NCBI GenBank assembly: GCA_041494805.1
Contig: JBGQBN010000001.1
Span: forward strand, 186,001 to 250,000
Reading direction: 5' to 3'
Source: JBGQBN01 sp041494805
GTDB lineage: Bacteria > Acidobacteriota > Terriglobia > Terriglobales > Acidobacteriaceae
DNA length: 64,000 bases
Below the pieces are notes generated by a model. That model did not search any database and was not told where the DNA came from. It saw only the letters and a list, made by a program, of their open reading frames with translations. Shown here in pieces: positions 37,608-47,500 of this stretch; within the stretch, counting starts at the first letter, position 1; each line of letters opens with the position of its first letter. Made by a program: the position numbers and the translations under genes.

Positions 37608-37779
37608 CGATAGATAGACCCGTCCCTAGCCGCTTCTTAAGCCTCTCAGGGGCAATTGTGTTCCGCCATGCCGTCAGGCAGCGTCAGGAGGGCTAGGGAA
37701 TCTTTCTATTATAGGGCGCGGGTGGGTTCCCCTCAACCGAAGGGGTGTTGGGTAGTGTCCTAATTTCAAGTGAGACCGT

Positions 37780-38040
37780 GTGTCTGCAAAAGCAAAAGGC
37801 CCCGATTTCTCGGAGCCGCGTCTCCCTGTCAGTGTACAAGCTCAGTATGCGGCGAAACGTGAATTCAAGGTCAACCGAATTCGGCTCGCAGTGTATGAAT
37901 TAAGGCACAGGAGTTTGAAGAGAAAACTAGGGAAAATAGAGGTGCAGGTTCAGAACGGGAATCCGGAGCCGACTTCCTACTTCATTGATGTTCTTCGTCC
38001 CGCTTCTTACCATAGCGGAAGGCCAAGCCCGCGCCAATAG
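37780..38040 (+). CDS. doubtful short ORF
   Basis: An 86-residue frame starting with a GTG at 37780. Its N-terminus is highly charged (KREFKVNRIRLAVYELRHRSLKRKLGKIEVQVQNG). It overlaps the convergent small cox-operon gene by about 58 bases and has no recognised family, ribosome site or context. It may be a chance frame. Positions 37608-37779 hold nothing else recognisable. Confidence 0.25.
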   Translation: MSAKAKGPDFSEPRLPVSVQAQYAAKREFKVNRIRLAVYELRHRSLKRKLGKIEVQVQNGNPEPTSYFIDVLRPASYHSGRPSPRQ

Positions 38041-38209
38041 TCATGAAGCCCACGGGAGGGGCGAGCAGGACAACTACCCCGCGGTTGATAGCGCGTTGAC
38101 CTTCTTTGCTGCTGCCGGCTGCGCTGCTGTAGCACATGGCGCATTGGCCGAAGGCGGGCCCTACCCAGAGCAGCAAAAATAGCGCGAGCGTGGCCAGGCG
38201 CAGCTTCAT
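37982..38209 (-). CDS. small exported cysteine-rich protein in the cox operon
   Basis: A 75-residue protein: signal peptide (MKLRLATLALFLLLWVGPAFG), then CAMCYSSAAGSSKEG and a possible membrane segment (VVVLLAPPVGFMTIGAGLAF) and a basic tail. The ATG overlaps the stop of the subunit IV gene by four bases (38206-38209). Because of its CxxC and its place at the end of the cox cluster it could help in copper handling or assembly; I cannot confirm a function. Confidence 0.75.
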   Translation of the reverse strand: MKLRLATLALFLLLWVGPAFGQCAMCYSSAAGSSKEGQRAINRGVVVLLAPPVGFMTIGAGLAFRYGKKRDEEHQ

Positions 38210-38538
38210 TTCACTCCCAGGTGGAGAATGCGGAAGGCATCCGGAAAAAAGACAAACATCAGGCAGAGGCAGGCCACCACAGCGGCCATCAGGACCCACT
38301 TCATGGCGGCGATCTCGAACTTCAAGTGCATGAAGTACCCGATAATGAGGGCGGACTTGATGATCGAAAGGATCATCAGCGCTTCCAGCATCCGCACGGG
38401 TTGGAAGACCTGGCGGTAAGCCAGTACGACTTCCACCGCGGTGAGGATCAGCAACGTTCCCCAGACCCAAAAATACTGTCCCTTACCTTCGTCGTGTGTG
38501 GTAGCAGCATCGTGCATCGTGAAATCGTCTCCCGCCAA
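38206..38538 (-). CDS. ctaF: cytochrome c oxidase subunit IV
   Basis: A 110-residue membrane protein with three hydrophobic segments (FWVWGTLLILTAVEVVLAY, LIIGYFMHLKFEIA, MAAVVACLCLMFVFF) matching prokaryotic COX4/CtaF. It is downstream of two subunit III genes in the oxidase operon. KFEIAAMKW and the terminal charged tail are typical. Confidence 0.85.
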   Translation of the reverse strand: MAGDDFTMHDAATTHDEGKGQYFWVWGTLLILTAVEVVLAYRQVFQPVRMLEALMILSIIKSALIIGYFMHLKFEIAAMKWVLMAAVVACLCLMFVFFPDAFRILHLGVK

Positions 38539-38550
38539 GCAAAGTAACAG

Positions 38551-39309
38551 CTACACCACCTTGGTGGACATCAGATACACCAAGGGGAAGATGAACATCC
38601 AGACCAAATCCACGAAGTGCCAGTAGAGCCCGGAGATCTCCACATCGTGGGCGTCGTAATCCTTGGGCTTAAGTACCAGAATCGTGGTGGCGACGACGAA
38701 CCCGATCAGCAGCACGTGAATACCGATGTGAAACACGCTGTCCTTGGGGATGGTCAGCCAGCCCACCAGCCAGATTCCCAGCAGGATAGGCAGGAATTTC
38801 TTGCGCAGCGCAACCACGCCAAGATAGATCACGCCGATGGTGACGTGCAGCATGTGCATCCCAGTCAGCGTAAAGAATGTCCCGCCGAATTGCGGCACGT
38901 TGGCCGCCCACGGATTCTTGAAGGGCGTCATACCTTCGTCAATCAGCTTGGTCCACTCCATGCCGTGCAGCACGATGAACGCGGTGCCGAAGAACATGGT
39001 GGCCAGGATCCAGTTGCGCGTCCAGCCGCGATCGCCACGCCGCGCCGCCAGCACGCCCAGCACCATGGTCAGCGAGCTGGAGAGCAGGCACGCCGTCATG
39101 ATCGTGGCATTGATGATGCTCTCTTTGTGGAAAGGCGTGGGCCAGCCGGGAGTCGAAATGCGCCCGTAGCTGTAGGCAAACAGCAGCGCTCCGAAGGTGA
39201 GTGAATCGGAGAGCAGGAACAGCCACATCCCGATCTTCTTGGAGTAGGTGCCGAACAGCGAAGGCTCATAAGCGCCCGCCATCCCGTGTTGCACCGCGAC
39301 ATCAGACAT
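38551..39309 (-). CDS. ctaE: cytochrome c oxidase subunit III (copy 2)
   Basis: A 252-residue subunit III-type protein with about seven membrane segments (SKKIGMWLFLLSDSLTFGALLFAY near the N-terminus, GTFFTLTGMHMLHVTIGVIYLGVVA, VDLVWMFIFPLVYLMS at the end). The conserved HWH-like and WHFVDLVWMF motif is present. It follows a second, more divergent subunit III gene; both lie in the oxidase operon. Confidence 0.9.
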   Translation of the reverse strand: MSDVAVQHGMAGAYEPSLFGTYSKKIGMWLFLLSDSLTFGALLFAYSYGRISTPGWPTPFHKESIINATIMTACLLSSSLTMVLGVLAARRGDRGWTRNWILATMFFGTAFIVLHGMEWTKLIDEGMTPFKNPWAANVPQFGGTFFTLTGMHMLHVTIGVIYLGVVALRKKFLPILLGIWLVGWLTIPKDSVFHIGIHVLLIGFVVATTILVLKPKDYDAHDVEISGLYWHFVDLVWMFIFPLVYLMSTKVV

Positions 39310-39336
39310 AGTTTCGGTCTCCTTGAGTTTGTGTGG

Positions 39337-39356
39337 CGCGGGCGCACTCGCCCGCG
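39337..39356. repeat. hairpin repeat inside the cox operon
   Basis: Eight-base stem CGCGGGCG/CGCCCGCG around CACT, with left flank GTGTGGCGCGG, between the two subunit III genes. The same flank and stem recur at 40111-40135, bracketing subunit III copy 1. Confidence 0.7.
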
Positions 39357-39363
39357 TCTGCCG

Positions 39364-40101
39364 CTACCGTGCAAACTCCAACAGCGCAAAGACGTAAATC
39401 CACAACCCCGCCATGAAGTGCCAGTACCAGGCGCTGACGTCCACCACGATGCGCCGCCCTTCCACCGGCCGGTGCAGCAGGGAAATGGCAGCGGCATACA
39501 GCAGCACCAGCAGTCCCCCGGCAAGGTGAACCGCGTGGGTTGCAGTCAGCAGGTATACGAACGAACTGCTCGGACTGGTCGCCAGATAGAATCCGCGGTT
39601 CGCCAGCTCGCGCCAGGCCATCCACTGCCCAGTCAGGAAGCCGAGGCCCAGCACCACGGTCACACCCAGCCAGGGAAAGCTCCTCTCCTCGCCGATCGAA
39701 ACTCCAGTAATGGATTGAACCGGAGCCAGAGCCGCCTGGCGCGTGATCTGTCGCCGCGCCAGTTCCATGGTGATGCTGCTGAGCACCAGCAACAAGGTGT
39801 TCACCAGCAATAACGCTACCGGCAAGTTCACCTGCAGCCAGTCGCGGACATAGGTGCCGGTGCGCTCGTCGAGCGTGGGCAATCCCTGGCGCACGATGTA
39901 GGCACTGGTGAAGGAAACGAACAGCATGACGATGGGAACCAGCACCACCGCCAGGCCCAGGCGAGCGCGGCGTAAGCGTGTGCCGTAATCCGGGGCACTG
40001 CTGCCACCACGGCCGCCGTCGCCCCCGCCGGCAGTGGGCGGTGCGCTGCCTCCGCCGTGGCCAGCCTTAAGGTCGTTGATGGTTGGGGTCAAAGTAGCCA
40101 T
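39364..40101 (-). CDS. cytochrome c oxidase subunit III (copy 1)
   Basis: A 245-residue subunit III-type protein. The N-terminal 35 residues are Gly-rich (AGHGGGSAPPTAGGGDGG), then about five membrane segments and the C-terminal YWHFMAGLWIYVFALLEFAR. It is shorter and more divergent than the downstream copy 2. It is flanked on both sides by copies of one hairpin repeat (39331-39356 and 40111-40135). The ATG at 40101 is preferred to a frame start at 40140. Confidence 0.87.
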   Translation of the reverse strand: MATLTPTINDLKAGHGGGSAPPTAGGGDGGRGGSSAPDYGTRLRRARLGLAVVLVPIVMLFVSFTSAYIVRQGLPTLDERTGTYVRDWLQVNLPVALLLVNTLLLVLSSITMELARRQITRQAALAPVQSITGVSIGEERSFPWLGVTVVLGLGFLTGQWMAWRELANRGFYLATSPSSSFVYLLTATHAVHLAGGLLVLLYAAAISLLHRPVEGRRIVVDVSAWYWHFMAGLWIYVFALLEFAR

Positions 40102-40117
40102 ACTCTGATCGTGTGGC

Positions 40118-40135
40118 GCGGGCGCCCTCGCCCGC
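40118..40135. repeat. hairpin repeat inside the cox operon
   Basis: Seven-base stem GCGGGCG/CGCCCGC with a CCCT loop and the GTGTGGCGCGG flank, between copy 1 of subunit III and the subunit I gene. Confidence 0.7.
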
Positions 40136-40142
40136 AGCACTT

Positions 40143-41876
40143 CTACTGTGCCGGTACACTTGCCGGATCAGTCTGCATGACGTAATCACGCGCCGCTCCA
40201 GGAACGCTGTACTCGTACGGACCATGATTGACCACGGGCGTACGCCCACCGAAGTTGTCATGCGGAGGAGGCGTGGCCGTGGTCCACTCCAGCGTAGTCG
40301 ATTCCCAGGGATTGTCGCTCGCCTTGGCACCTTTGCGCATGCTCCAGAACAGATTGATCACGAAGATGAACTGGGCGGCCATTGTGATGAAAGCCGCGTA
40401 GGTCATGAACGTCTGCAAGTGAATGAGCGGGCGCATGTAGGCGACTTCGGTAAACTGCGAGTAACGCCGCGTCTGGCCCGCCATTCCCAGATAGTGCATG
40501 GGCATAAAAATGGCATAGGTGCCAAGCAGCGTGATGAAGAAGTGGACCTTTCCCCAGGTCTCGCTCATCATGCGGCCGAACATCTTGGGAAACCAGTAAT
40601 AGGTCGCGCCAAAAATCCCAAAGATCGAAGCCACTCCCATGATCAGATGGAAATGTCCCACCACGAAGTAAGTATCATGCAGCGGGATATCCAACACCGG
40701 CTGCGCCAGGAACGGACCGCTGAGTCCGCCGGAAACGAACAAGGAAACGAATCCGATGGCAAAGAGCATCGGTGTGGTAAGCCGGATGCGGGCATGCATT
40801 AGCGTCCCCAGCCAATTGAAGGTCTTGATGGCGGATGGCACACCGATCGCCATGGTCATGATAGAGAAGGCGAAAGCCGAATACGGGCTCATGCCACTCA
40901 TGAACATGTGGTGGCCCCACACCATGAACCCCAGGAAGCCGATGCCCATGATCGCGTACACCATCGCCTTGTAGCCGAAAATCGGCTTGCGCGCAAAAGT
41001 GGAGAGCAACTGCGAAGCCACGCCCATGCTGGGCAGAATGGCGATGTATACCTCAGGGTGTCCGAAAAACCAGAACAGGTGCTGCCACAGCAGCGGGGAG
41101 CCGCCCTTGTGCCCCATGATCTGCCCGTTCACCACCACCAGTGGCACGTAGAAGCTGGTGCCTAGATTGCGATCGAGCAGCAGCAGGATGCCGGCCGAAA
41201 GCAGCACGCCGAAAGCCAGCAACGCGAGGATGGCGGTGATGAACCATGCCCAGCAGGTCAGCGGCATGCGCATCATGGTCATGCCCTTGGCGCGCATGTC
41301 TAATGTCGTCGTGATGAAGTTCAGGGCGCCCATCAGCGAGGCGACGCAGAAAATGGCGATGCTGGTAACCCATAAGTCGGCGCCCAGTTGTTCACCGGGC
41401 CCGGCGGAAGGTAGCGCACTGAGTGGAGCGTAGCCGGTCCAGCCGTGTAGGGGAGCCCCCCCGGTCACGAAGAAGGCGGCAATCAGCACCACGAAGGCCA
41501 CGAACGTGGTCCAGAACGAAAGCATGTTCAGGACCGGGAAGGCCATATCCGGCGCGCCGATCTGAATGGGCAGGAAGTAGTTGCCAAAGCCGCTTTGTGG
41601 GGCTGTGGTTAGCACAAAGAACACCATGATGGTCCCATGCATGGTGAGCAGGCTGAGATAGGTCTCGGGCTTGATCTCGCCGACCAGCGGCAGAACTGCG
41701 GTCGGCCAGATCAGGTGGATACGCATCAGCAGCGAGAGAAACATGCCGACGAATACCGCGATCAGCGCCAGAAAGTAATACTGGAGCCCGATCACCTTGT
41801 GGTCCAGGCTGAAAACCCATTTACGAATGAAGTCCTGCGGAGCTGCGTGAGCGTGAACGACTTCGCTAGTAGCCAT
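40143..41876 (-). CDS. ctaD: cytochrome c oxidase subunit I
   Basis: A 577-residue haem-copper oxidase catalytic subunit. Histidine ligands of haem a, haem a3 and CuB are in place: THGTIMVFFVLTTA-like segment, WQHLFWFFGHPEVYI (with the Glu of the proton channel and the His-Tyr pair), and HDTYFVVGHFHLIMG. The A1-type GHPEV rather than A2 motif is used. It is adjacent to subunit II with no spacing. Confidence 0.95.
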   Translation of the reverse strand: MATSEVVHAHAAPQDFIRKWVFSLDHKVIGLQYYFLALIAVFVGMFLSLLMRIHLIWPTAVLPLVGEIKPETYLSLLTMHGTIMVFFVLTTAPQSGFGNYFLPIQIGAPDMAFPVLNMLSFWTTFVAFVVLIAAFFVTGGAPLHGWTGYAPLSALPSAGPGEQLGADLWVTSIAIFCVASLMGALNFITTTLDMRAKGMTMMRMPLTCWAWFITAILALLAFGVLLSAGILLLLDRNLGTSFYVPLVVVNGQIMGHKGGSPLLWQHLFWFFGHPEVYIAILPSMGVASQLLSTFARKPIFGYKAMVYAIMGIGFLGFMVWGHHMFMSGMSPYSAFAFSIMTMAIGVPSAIKTFNWLGTLMHARIRLTTPMLFAIGFVSLFVSGGLSGPFLAQPVLDIPLHDTYFVVGHFHLIMGVASIFGIFGATYYWFPKMFGRMMSETWGKVHFFITLLGTYAIFMPMHYLGMAGQTRRYSQFTEVAYMRPLIHLQTFMTYAAFITMAAQFIFVINLFWSMRKGAKASDNPWESTTLEWTTATPPPHDNFGGRTPVVNHGPYEYSVPGAARDYVMQTDPASVPAQ

Positions 41877-42683
41877 TTACTGTTTCTCCGCCTCCCGTGC
41901 TGCCAGCCACGCATCAAAATCACCCTGGCTGACGACTTTCAGCATGCCGTGCATCTTGTAATGGCCGAGGCCGCATAGCTCGGCGCAGGCGATTTCGTAA
42001 TCGCCGATTTCAGTGGGGGTGAAATGCATGTGTATGGCGAGTCCGGGGACCGCATCCTGCTTGAAGCGCATGGCAGGGACAAAAAAACTGTGGATGACGT
42101 CCACGGCGCGCAGCGTCAGGTCCACTTGGCGATTAACCGGCAAGTACATGGTGCCGGTGACCACATCATCTTTTGCCGCCGGGTCGGAGGTGTCCAGACC
42201 GATGGCGGCTTCGCTCCCGGCTGAGGGATCCATCAGTTTGGTATCGGTGGCCCCAAACTTGCCGTCCCCACCGGCATAGCGGAAGTACCAGGCGAACTGC
42301 ATGCTGGTGACTTCCACGGGAAGGGAACCGGCCTGGGCCGGCGCAAATCGCTCACTCGCCCAAACGTGGCTGCCCATCAGGTTCAGGCCGATGAACAGCA
42401 CCGCAGTCAGAGCAGTCCACAGAAGTTCGAAGGTGGTATTGCCATGCGAGTACTTTACCGGCGCGGCGGATGGACGGTCTCTGTATTTCCATACCAGATA
42501 GCCCAGCGACAGCTGGGCGGCAAGGAAAACGATGCCCATCAGCACGTAGGTCAGCGCAAACTGACCGTCAATCCACGGCGCCGCTTCCGAAGCGCCGTGC
42601 GGTAGCCACCAGGTTTTTGCTGCGAAAAAGTAAGTGCTAACAAAAGTGATCAGCCAGATAGTCGCCAGCAACGCGAGGCCCAT
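41877..42683 (-). CDS. ctaC: cytochrome c oxidase subunit II
   Basis: A 268-residue subunit II. Two N-terminal membrane segments, then a periplasmic CuA domain: H198, C233, C237, H241 and M244 (IHSFFVPAM and CAELCGLGHYKMHG). No signal lipobox is evident at the very start. It opens the oxidase operon; the stop is directly followed by ctaD. Confidence 0.93.
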   Translation of the reverse strand: MGLALLATIWLITFVSTYFFAAKTWWLPHGASEAAPWIDGQFALTYVLMGIVFLAAQLSLGYLVWKYRDRPSAAPVKYSHGNTTFELLWTALTAVLFIGLNLMGSHVWASERFAPAQAGSLPVEVTSMQFAWYFRYAGGDGKFGATDTKLMDPSAGSEAAIGLDTSDPAAKDDVVTGTMYLPVNRQVDLTLRAVDVIHSFFVPAMRFKQDAVPGLAIHMHFTPTEIGDYEIACAELCGLGHYKMHGMLKVVSQGDFDAWLAAREAEKQ

Positions 42684-42862
42684 CTACCAGACCTCCAACA
42701 ATTCTTGGATTCGCCCACACCCCACAGCTTCACCGAAAGACGCAAGAACCTGCGCATGGCGGGAAGTTTATCACAAATTTTCAATTTTCGATTTCCAATT
42801 GCCAATTTTTAAGCAACCGCCGATCCTAAATCGGCAATCGGAAATTGGCACTCGGCAATGGC

Positions 42863-44470
42863 TCAGAGCCCTGAAGCATACCTCCTGAAAAAACTATCCG
42901 GCTTCCACTGCGGTCGCGCGTCGGCGTTCGCCACCGAGACAAGCAGTTGACGCACGATCTCTTCGTACAGAGCGGCAGCTGAAAGATCAACCGGTTGATC
43001 GAGGTCGTCGGAGGGAGCGTGGTAGCGGTTGGTCAGCCAATCCTTGAATATTTTCTGCTCCGGCGAACCTAGGTCACACCCCACGCTCATAATCAAAGAC
43101 GGAATTCCGTGACGGATGAAATTGTATTGATCGCTGCGGATGAACAGATTCCGCAACGGCTCCGGGTCAGGTTGGACGCGAACGCCGAAGGTCTGCGCGA
43201 TTTCTCCTGCCCGGTCGCCCAGGTCGGAGTCGGTCAGCCCCAGCACTCTTAGCACTTTCAACGGAACGATCGGCAGGAACATGTCGACGTTGATGTCCGC
43301 CACCAGGGCCTTCGGATCGACGGTGGGGTGGGCAGCGAAGTATTTCGATCCCAGCAATCCCTTCTCCTCGGCGGTCACAAAGACAAACAGGACAGAGCGG
43401 CGCAGCTTCTCCGGATGAGCTTTCACAGACGCGGCCATATCCAGCAGCAACGCACTACCGGAACCGTCATCCATGGCGCCGTTGTAGATGCGGTCTCCGT
43501 TGATTGGTTCGCCGATACCGAGGTGATCAATGTGCGCCGAGAGGACGACGTATTCGTTCTTCAGAATGGGGTCGCTACCCGGCAGCTTGGCGACGACGTT
43601 AGCGGATTCGACTTGCTTGGTTTCAATGCGAACTCGAGCCCGAATAGAGACCGACAGTGAAAAACGGGGCAGGGGCTTGCGATCTTTGCCGAGATCAGCA
43701 ATCTCCTGAAAAGTGTGTCCGGACCCCGTGAACAGTGTTTCAGCCTTCCCGGGGTTGAAGAGGAGCGCGATTTTCTCGCCGGTGGTCTCGTGGAACTCGG
43801 TATCGGCCAGGTCCATTTGGGGATGCGTCCGGTTCAGCGATATGCGGCTCCATGGAATATCCATCGATGCAGGATTCAGAATAGTAATGATTCCAATCGC
43901 TCCCACCTCGCGGAACGCTTTCCAGCGTTCACTCGCCGACTGGTAATGGGAAGCTAATGCTGCAGGGATGTCAGCCGGAGAACCGCTCAGCAGGACGGCA
44001 ATCTTGCCCTTTAGATCGAGGCCCGCCAGGTCGTCATAGTTCTTCTCTGGGATCTTCAATCCATATCCGACAAAAACCAGCGGCGCCTTCACTTCTTCAG
44101 ACGTCAGGTCTACGCGGGTGCCGAAGTAGCCATCTTCCCCCAGCGTGAGTGGTTCGTCCACGCCATTACGGACCAGAGCCAGCTTGGAATCCTTCTCGAC
44201 GATTTGGCGGGAAACGAACTTGACCGGCTGGTAGTAGCCGTTCGTCCCGGCGGGCTGAAGTCCGGCTTTGGTCAGTTGCGCAACCACGTAAGCCTGGGCT
44301 TTGCGCAGACCCTCGCTGCCGGTCTCACGGCCTTCCATTTTGTCGTCGGCCAGGACCTTGACCTCTTCCCACCAGGTCTTGCCGTCGAAGTGGTGGAGTG
44401 TGGGTGGTTGCGCACTGAGGTTGACCACCAGCCCCGCAATCGCCAGAACGAACAGCAGTTTTCTCTGCAT
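42863..44470 (-). CDS. secreted M28 family zinc aminopeptidase
   Basis: About 535 residues: signal peptide (MQRKLLFVLAIAGLVVNLSAQ), a PA-like domain, and an M28 peptidase domain with metal ligands in SAHIDHLG, DDGSGSALLLDMA and TAEEKGLLGS. Likely degrades peptides outside the cytoplasm. The frame opens at 44530, but the extra 20 residues would read TAEDTEDTEA from an intergenic repeat (44473-44507), so the ATG at 44470 is preferred. It lies immediately after the BNR-repeat gene. Confidence 0.87.
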   Translation of the reverse strand: MQRKLLFVLAIAGLVVNLSAQPPTLHHFDGKTWWEEVKVLADDKMEGRETGSEGLRKAQAYVVAQLTKAGLQPAGTNGYYQPVKFVSRQIVEKDSKLALVRNGVDEPLTLGEDGYFGTRVDLTSEEVKAPLVFVGYGLKIPEKNYDDLAGLDLKGKIAVLLSGSPADIPAALASHYQSASERWKAFREVGAIGIITILNPASMDIPWSRISLNRTHPQMDLADTEFHETTGEKIALLFNPGKAETLFTGSGHTFQEIADLGKDRKPLPRFSLSVSIRARVRIETKQVESANVVAKLPGSDPILKNEYVVLSAHIDHLGIGEPINGDRIYNGAMDDGSGSALLLDMAASVKAHPEKLRRSVLFVFVTAEEKGLLGSKYFAAHPTVDPKALVADINVDMFLPIVPLKVLRVLGLTDSDLGDRAGEIAQTFGVRVQPDPEPLRNLFIRSDQYNFIRHGIPSLIMSVGCDLGSPEQKIFKDWLTNRYHAPSDDLDQPVDLSAAALYEEIVRQLLVSVANADARPQWKPDSFFRRYASGL

Positions 44471-44472
44471 TG

Positions 44473-44507
44473 CCTCCGTGTCCTCCGTGTCCTCTGCGGT
44501 TTTAATC
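44473..44507. repeat. CCTCCGTGT intergenic repeat
   Basis: A short repeat tract built from CCTCCGTGT copies, ending in CTCTGCGGTTTTAATCTG. It is a dispersed repeat type in environmental genomes. Confidence 0.5.
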
Positions 44508-44520
44508 TGTTGTTTTTCTC

Positions 44521-47500
44521 CTACTGCCATTCCGGAATACGCCCCGGCGTCCAGGGCGCTCCCGCAGCTTCCATATCTTTTTCCAGTTTCGCCAGGTCCA
44601 CCTGCATGAGCGTTCGCAGCTTCGCGATTTGCAGGACAAATTCGTCGCTGGCGATCGCATACGCGTCCAAGTGAGTTTGAGTGGGCCGGGTCATCGCAAA
44701 ACGTTCCCCCTCCATAATGTTGGTGATCCGGTCGTTGATGGAGCTTGAAACGTTTTCGTTACGGGCTGCTAAAACCACGTCGCCACGCAACGCACGTAGT
44801 ATTTCGCTGTTGCGTTGCTCAATGGAATCGGCCGCAGCGCTGAGCGGCTCAGCGGAAGGCGTGTCCTGCAGCGCCTTGCGGATGGCTTTGAGCTTGGTCT
44901 GCAAATCGTTGGCAGAACTAATCGCGCCTGAGACTGCTCGATAAAGGCGCGCCACCTTGCCGCGGAAGTCTTCCTGTTCGGCAAGATCACCTGGAGTCAG
45001 GCTCGAGGCGCTGTCCACAGCCACCGTGAACTGCTGCGATTTCGCAAGTTCAGTCACAACACCGTCCACTTTCTTGAATAGACGTACAGAATACTTCCCC
45101 GGCATCACCAGCGGGCCCTGCGCGCCGGCGCTGGGAAAGTCCTGATCCGGATCCTCAGCCTCGGTCACGGAAGGTGCAAAGTACCGCAAGTCCCAGGCCA
45201 CGCGATGGAAACCTTCTCCGACCGCCGCCTCGACGCGGTGAATGGGGGCGCCCGATTCGTCGTACACCATCAGATACAGTTCAGGCTTGGACGCCTCGGC
45301 TTCGGCCCGCAGCTCGTCGGCTGTGGGGTAGGGAAGCGTCTGGTTCTTCTTGGCTGCTTCTTTCTCGGCTTCCTGGCGTCTCTCCTTCTTGGTCTTCAAC
45401 TTTTCTTTCAGGTAGTAGGTAAAGGTGGCGCCAAACGGCGCATTGTCCGCGGTGTACAGGGCATCACCCTGGAAGGCCTTCCGCGTCCCACCCAGCGGAT
45501 GACGCTCGATATACAGCAAAGCATCCTTCACCGGGAACAAAGCTTCGTCCTGCAGTAGGGTTTCAGGCTTGACCTGGCGCAAGGGCGTGATGTCGTCGAG
45601 GATATAGAAGCCCCGGCCGAATGTGGCTATCACCAAATCGTTCTCCCGCGCCTGAATCACCATGTCCCGTACCGCGACGGTAGGCAGGCCGCCCTTGAGC
45701 CGAATCCATTTCTTGCCCCCGTCAACCGTGAAGAACGCGCCGAATTCCGTGCCCGCGAACAGCAGGTTAGGATTGACCGGGTCCTCGGCAAACCCAAGAA
45801 CTGGACCATTCTCGGGCAAATCACCCGCAATCGAGGCCCAGGTCTTTCCCATGTCGGTGGATTTCAGCAGGTAGGGTTTGAAATCTTCGTTCTTATGGCT
45901 GTCGAAGGCAGCGTATACGGTGGTGGCATCATGACTCGAAGCTGCCAGACGGCTCACGTAGGTCGTCTCCGGCACACCCGCGAACTTATCGTATTTTGTC
46001 CAAGCGCTGCCGCCGTCGGTTGTGACCTGAATCAAACCGTCGTCAGTGCCGGCGTACACCAGGTTCTCCTTCCGCGGCGATTCCGCCAGCGCAACAATGT
46101 TGCCGTAAAAGGAAGTCGATTGGTTCTTGGCCACCGCGTCCGGTCCCCACACCTTGCCCATCACCGGCAGCTTGTTGCGGTCGGTCTGCCGGGTGAGGTC
46201 GCCGCTGATCGCTTTCCAGGTATTGCCTCGGTCGTCGCTGCGGAACAATCGATTCGCGGCGAAATACAGCCGGGTATGGGAATGCGGGCTGATGATGAGC
46301 GGCGAATCCCAGTTCCAGCGCAGCGGCGGCTCGCCCTTGCCTTCCGCGGGCTGGATGACGAGTTCTTGGCCAGTGCGCTTGTCGTAGCGTACCAGCACTC
46401 CGTACTGCGACTCTGAATACACTGTGTTGGGATCTTCGGGATCAACCTGCGAGCGGAAGCCGTCCCCGCCCGTGGTCACGAACCAGTCGGAATTCATGAT
46501 GCCGTTGACGTTTTTCGTGCGCGAAGGCCCGCACCACGAATAATTGTCCTGGGTGCCTCCACAGACGTTGTAGAACGGCAGCGCATTGTCCACGGCAACG
46601 TCGTAGAACTGCACCGTAGGCAGGTTGGCCTTGAACTGCCAACTGGTGAAGCCATCGAGGGTCTCGGCAACACCGCCATCGCTGCCCATCAAACAGTGCT
46701 TGGTGTTATCAGGATCGATCCAGAGAGCGTGATTGTCGCCGTGATGATTAACTTCATTGATCCTGTGCAGCGTCTTGCCGCCATCGTCCGAGGCGCGAAC
46801 GTATACGTTCATCACATAAACCCGATCCACATTCTTGGGGTCCGGAATAATCTGGCCGTAGTACATCGCGCCCACGTCGAATTCATTGCGCCGCTCCCAG
46901 GTGGCGCCCTTGTCGGTGGAACGGAAGACGCCGCCCTTGCCATTGGCGGCTTCGATGGTTGCGTACACCACGTTGGGGTCCGCGGGCGAGACCGCCAGTC
47001 CCATGCGGCCCATATCTTCCGTCGGCAAGCCCGATTTCAGCTTCGTCCAGTTGGCTCCGGCATCAGTCGATTTGTAGAGCGCGCTCTCCGGTCCGCCGTC
47101 AATCAAGGTAAAGACATGGCGCCGCCGCTGGTAGGCGGCCGCGTAGAGGATATCGGGATTCAACGGGTCGATTGCCACATCAACCACGCCGGTGTTCTCG
47201 CTGACCGTGAGAACAGCTTTCCAAGTGGCCCCGCCATCAGTTGTCTTGTAAAGGCCGCGATCGCCGCCCGGTCCCCATAGCGGCCCTTCCGCGGCGACGT
47301 ACACCACTTTGCTATCCCGCGGGTCAATCACGATGCGGCCGATATGCTCCGACTTTTTCAGACCAAGATTCTTCCAGCTCTTGCCGCCATCATCGGAGCG
47401 ATACACACCGTCGCCATAGCCGACGCTGCGTTGGCTGTTGCTTTCGCCCGTGCCCACCCAGACCACCGAGGGATCGTAAGGATCTAAAACTACCCAGCCG

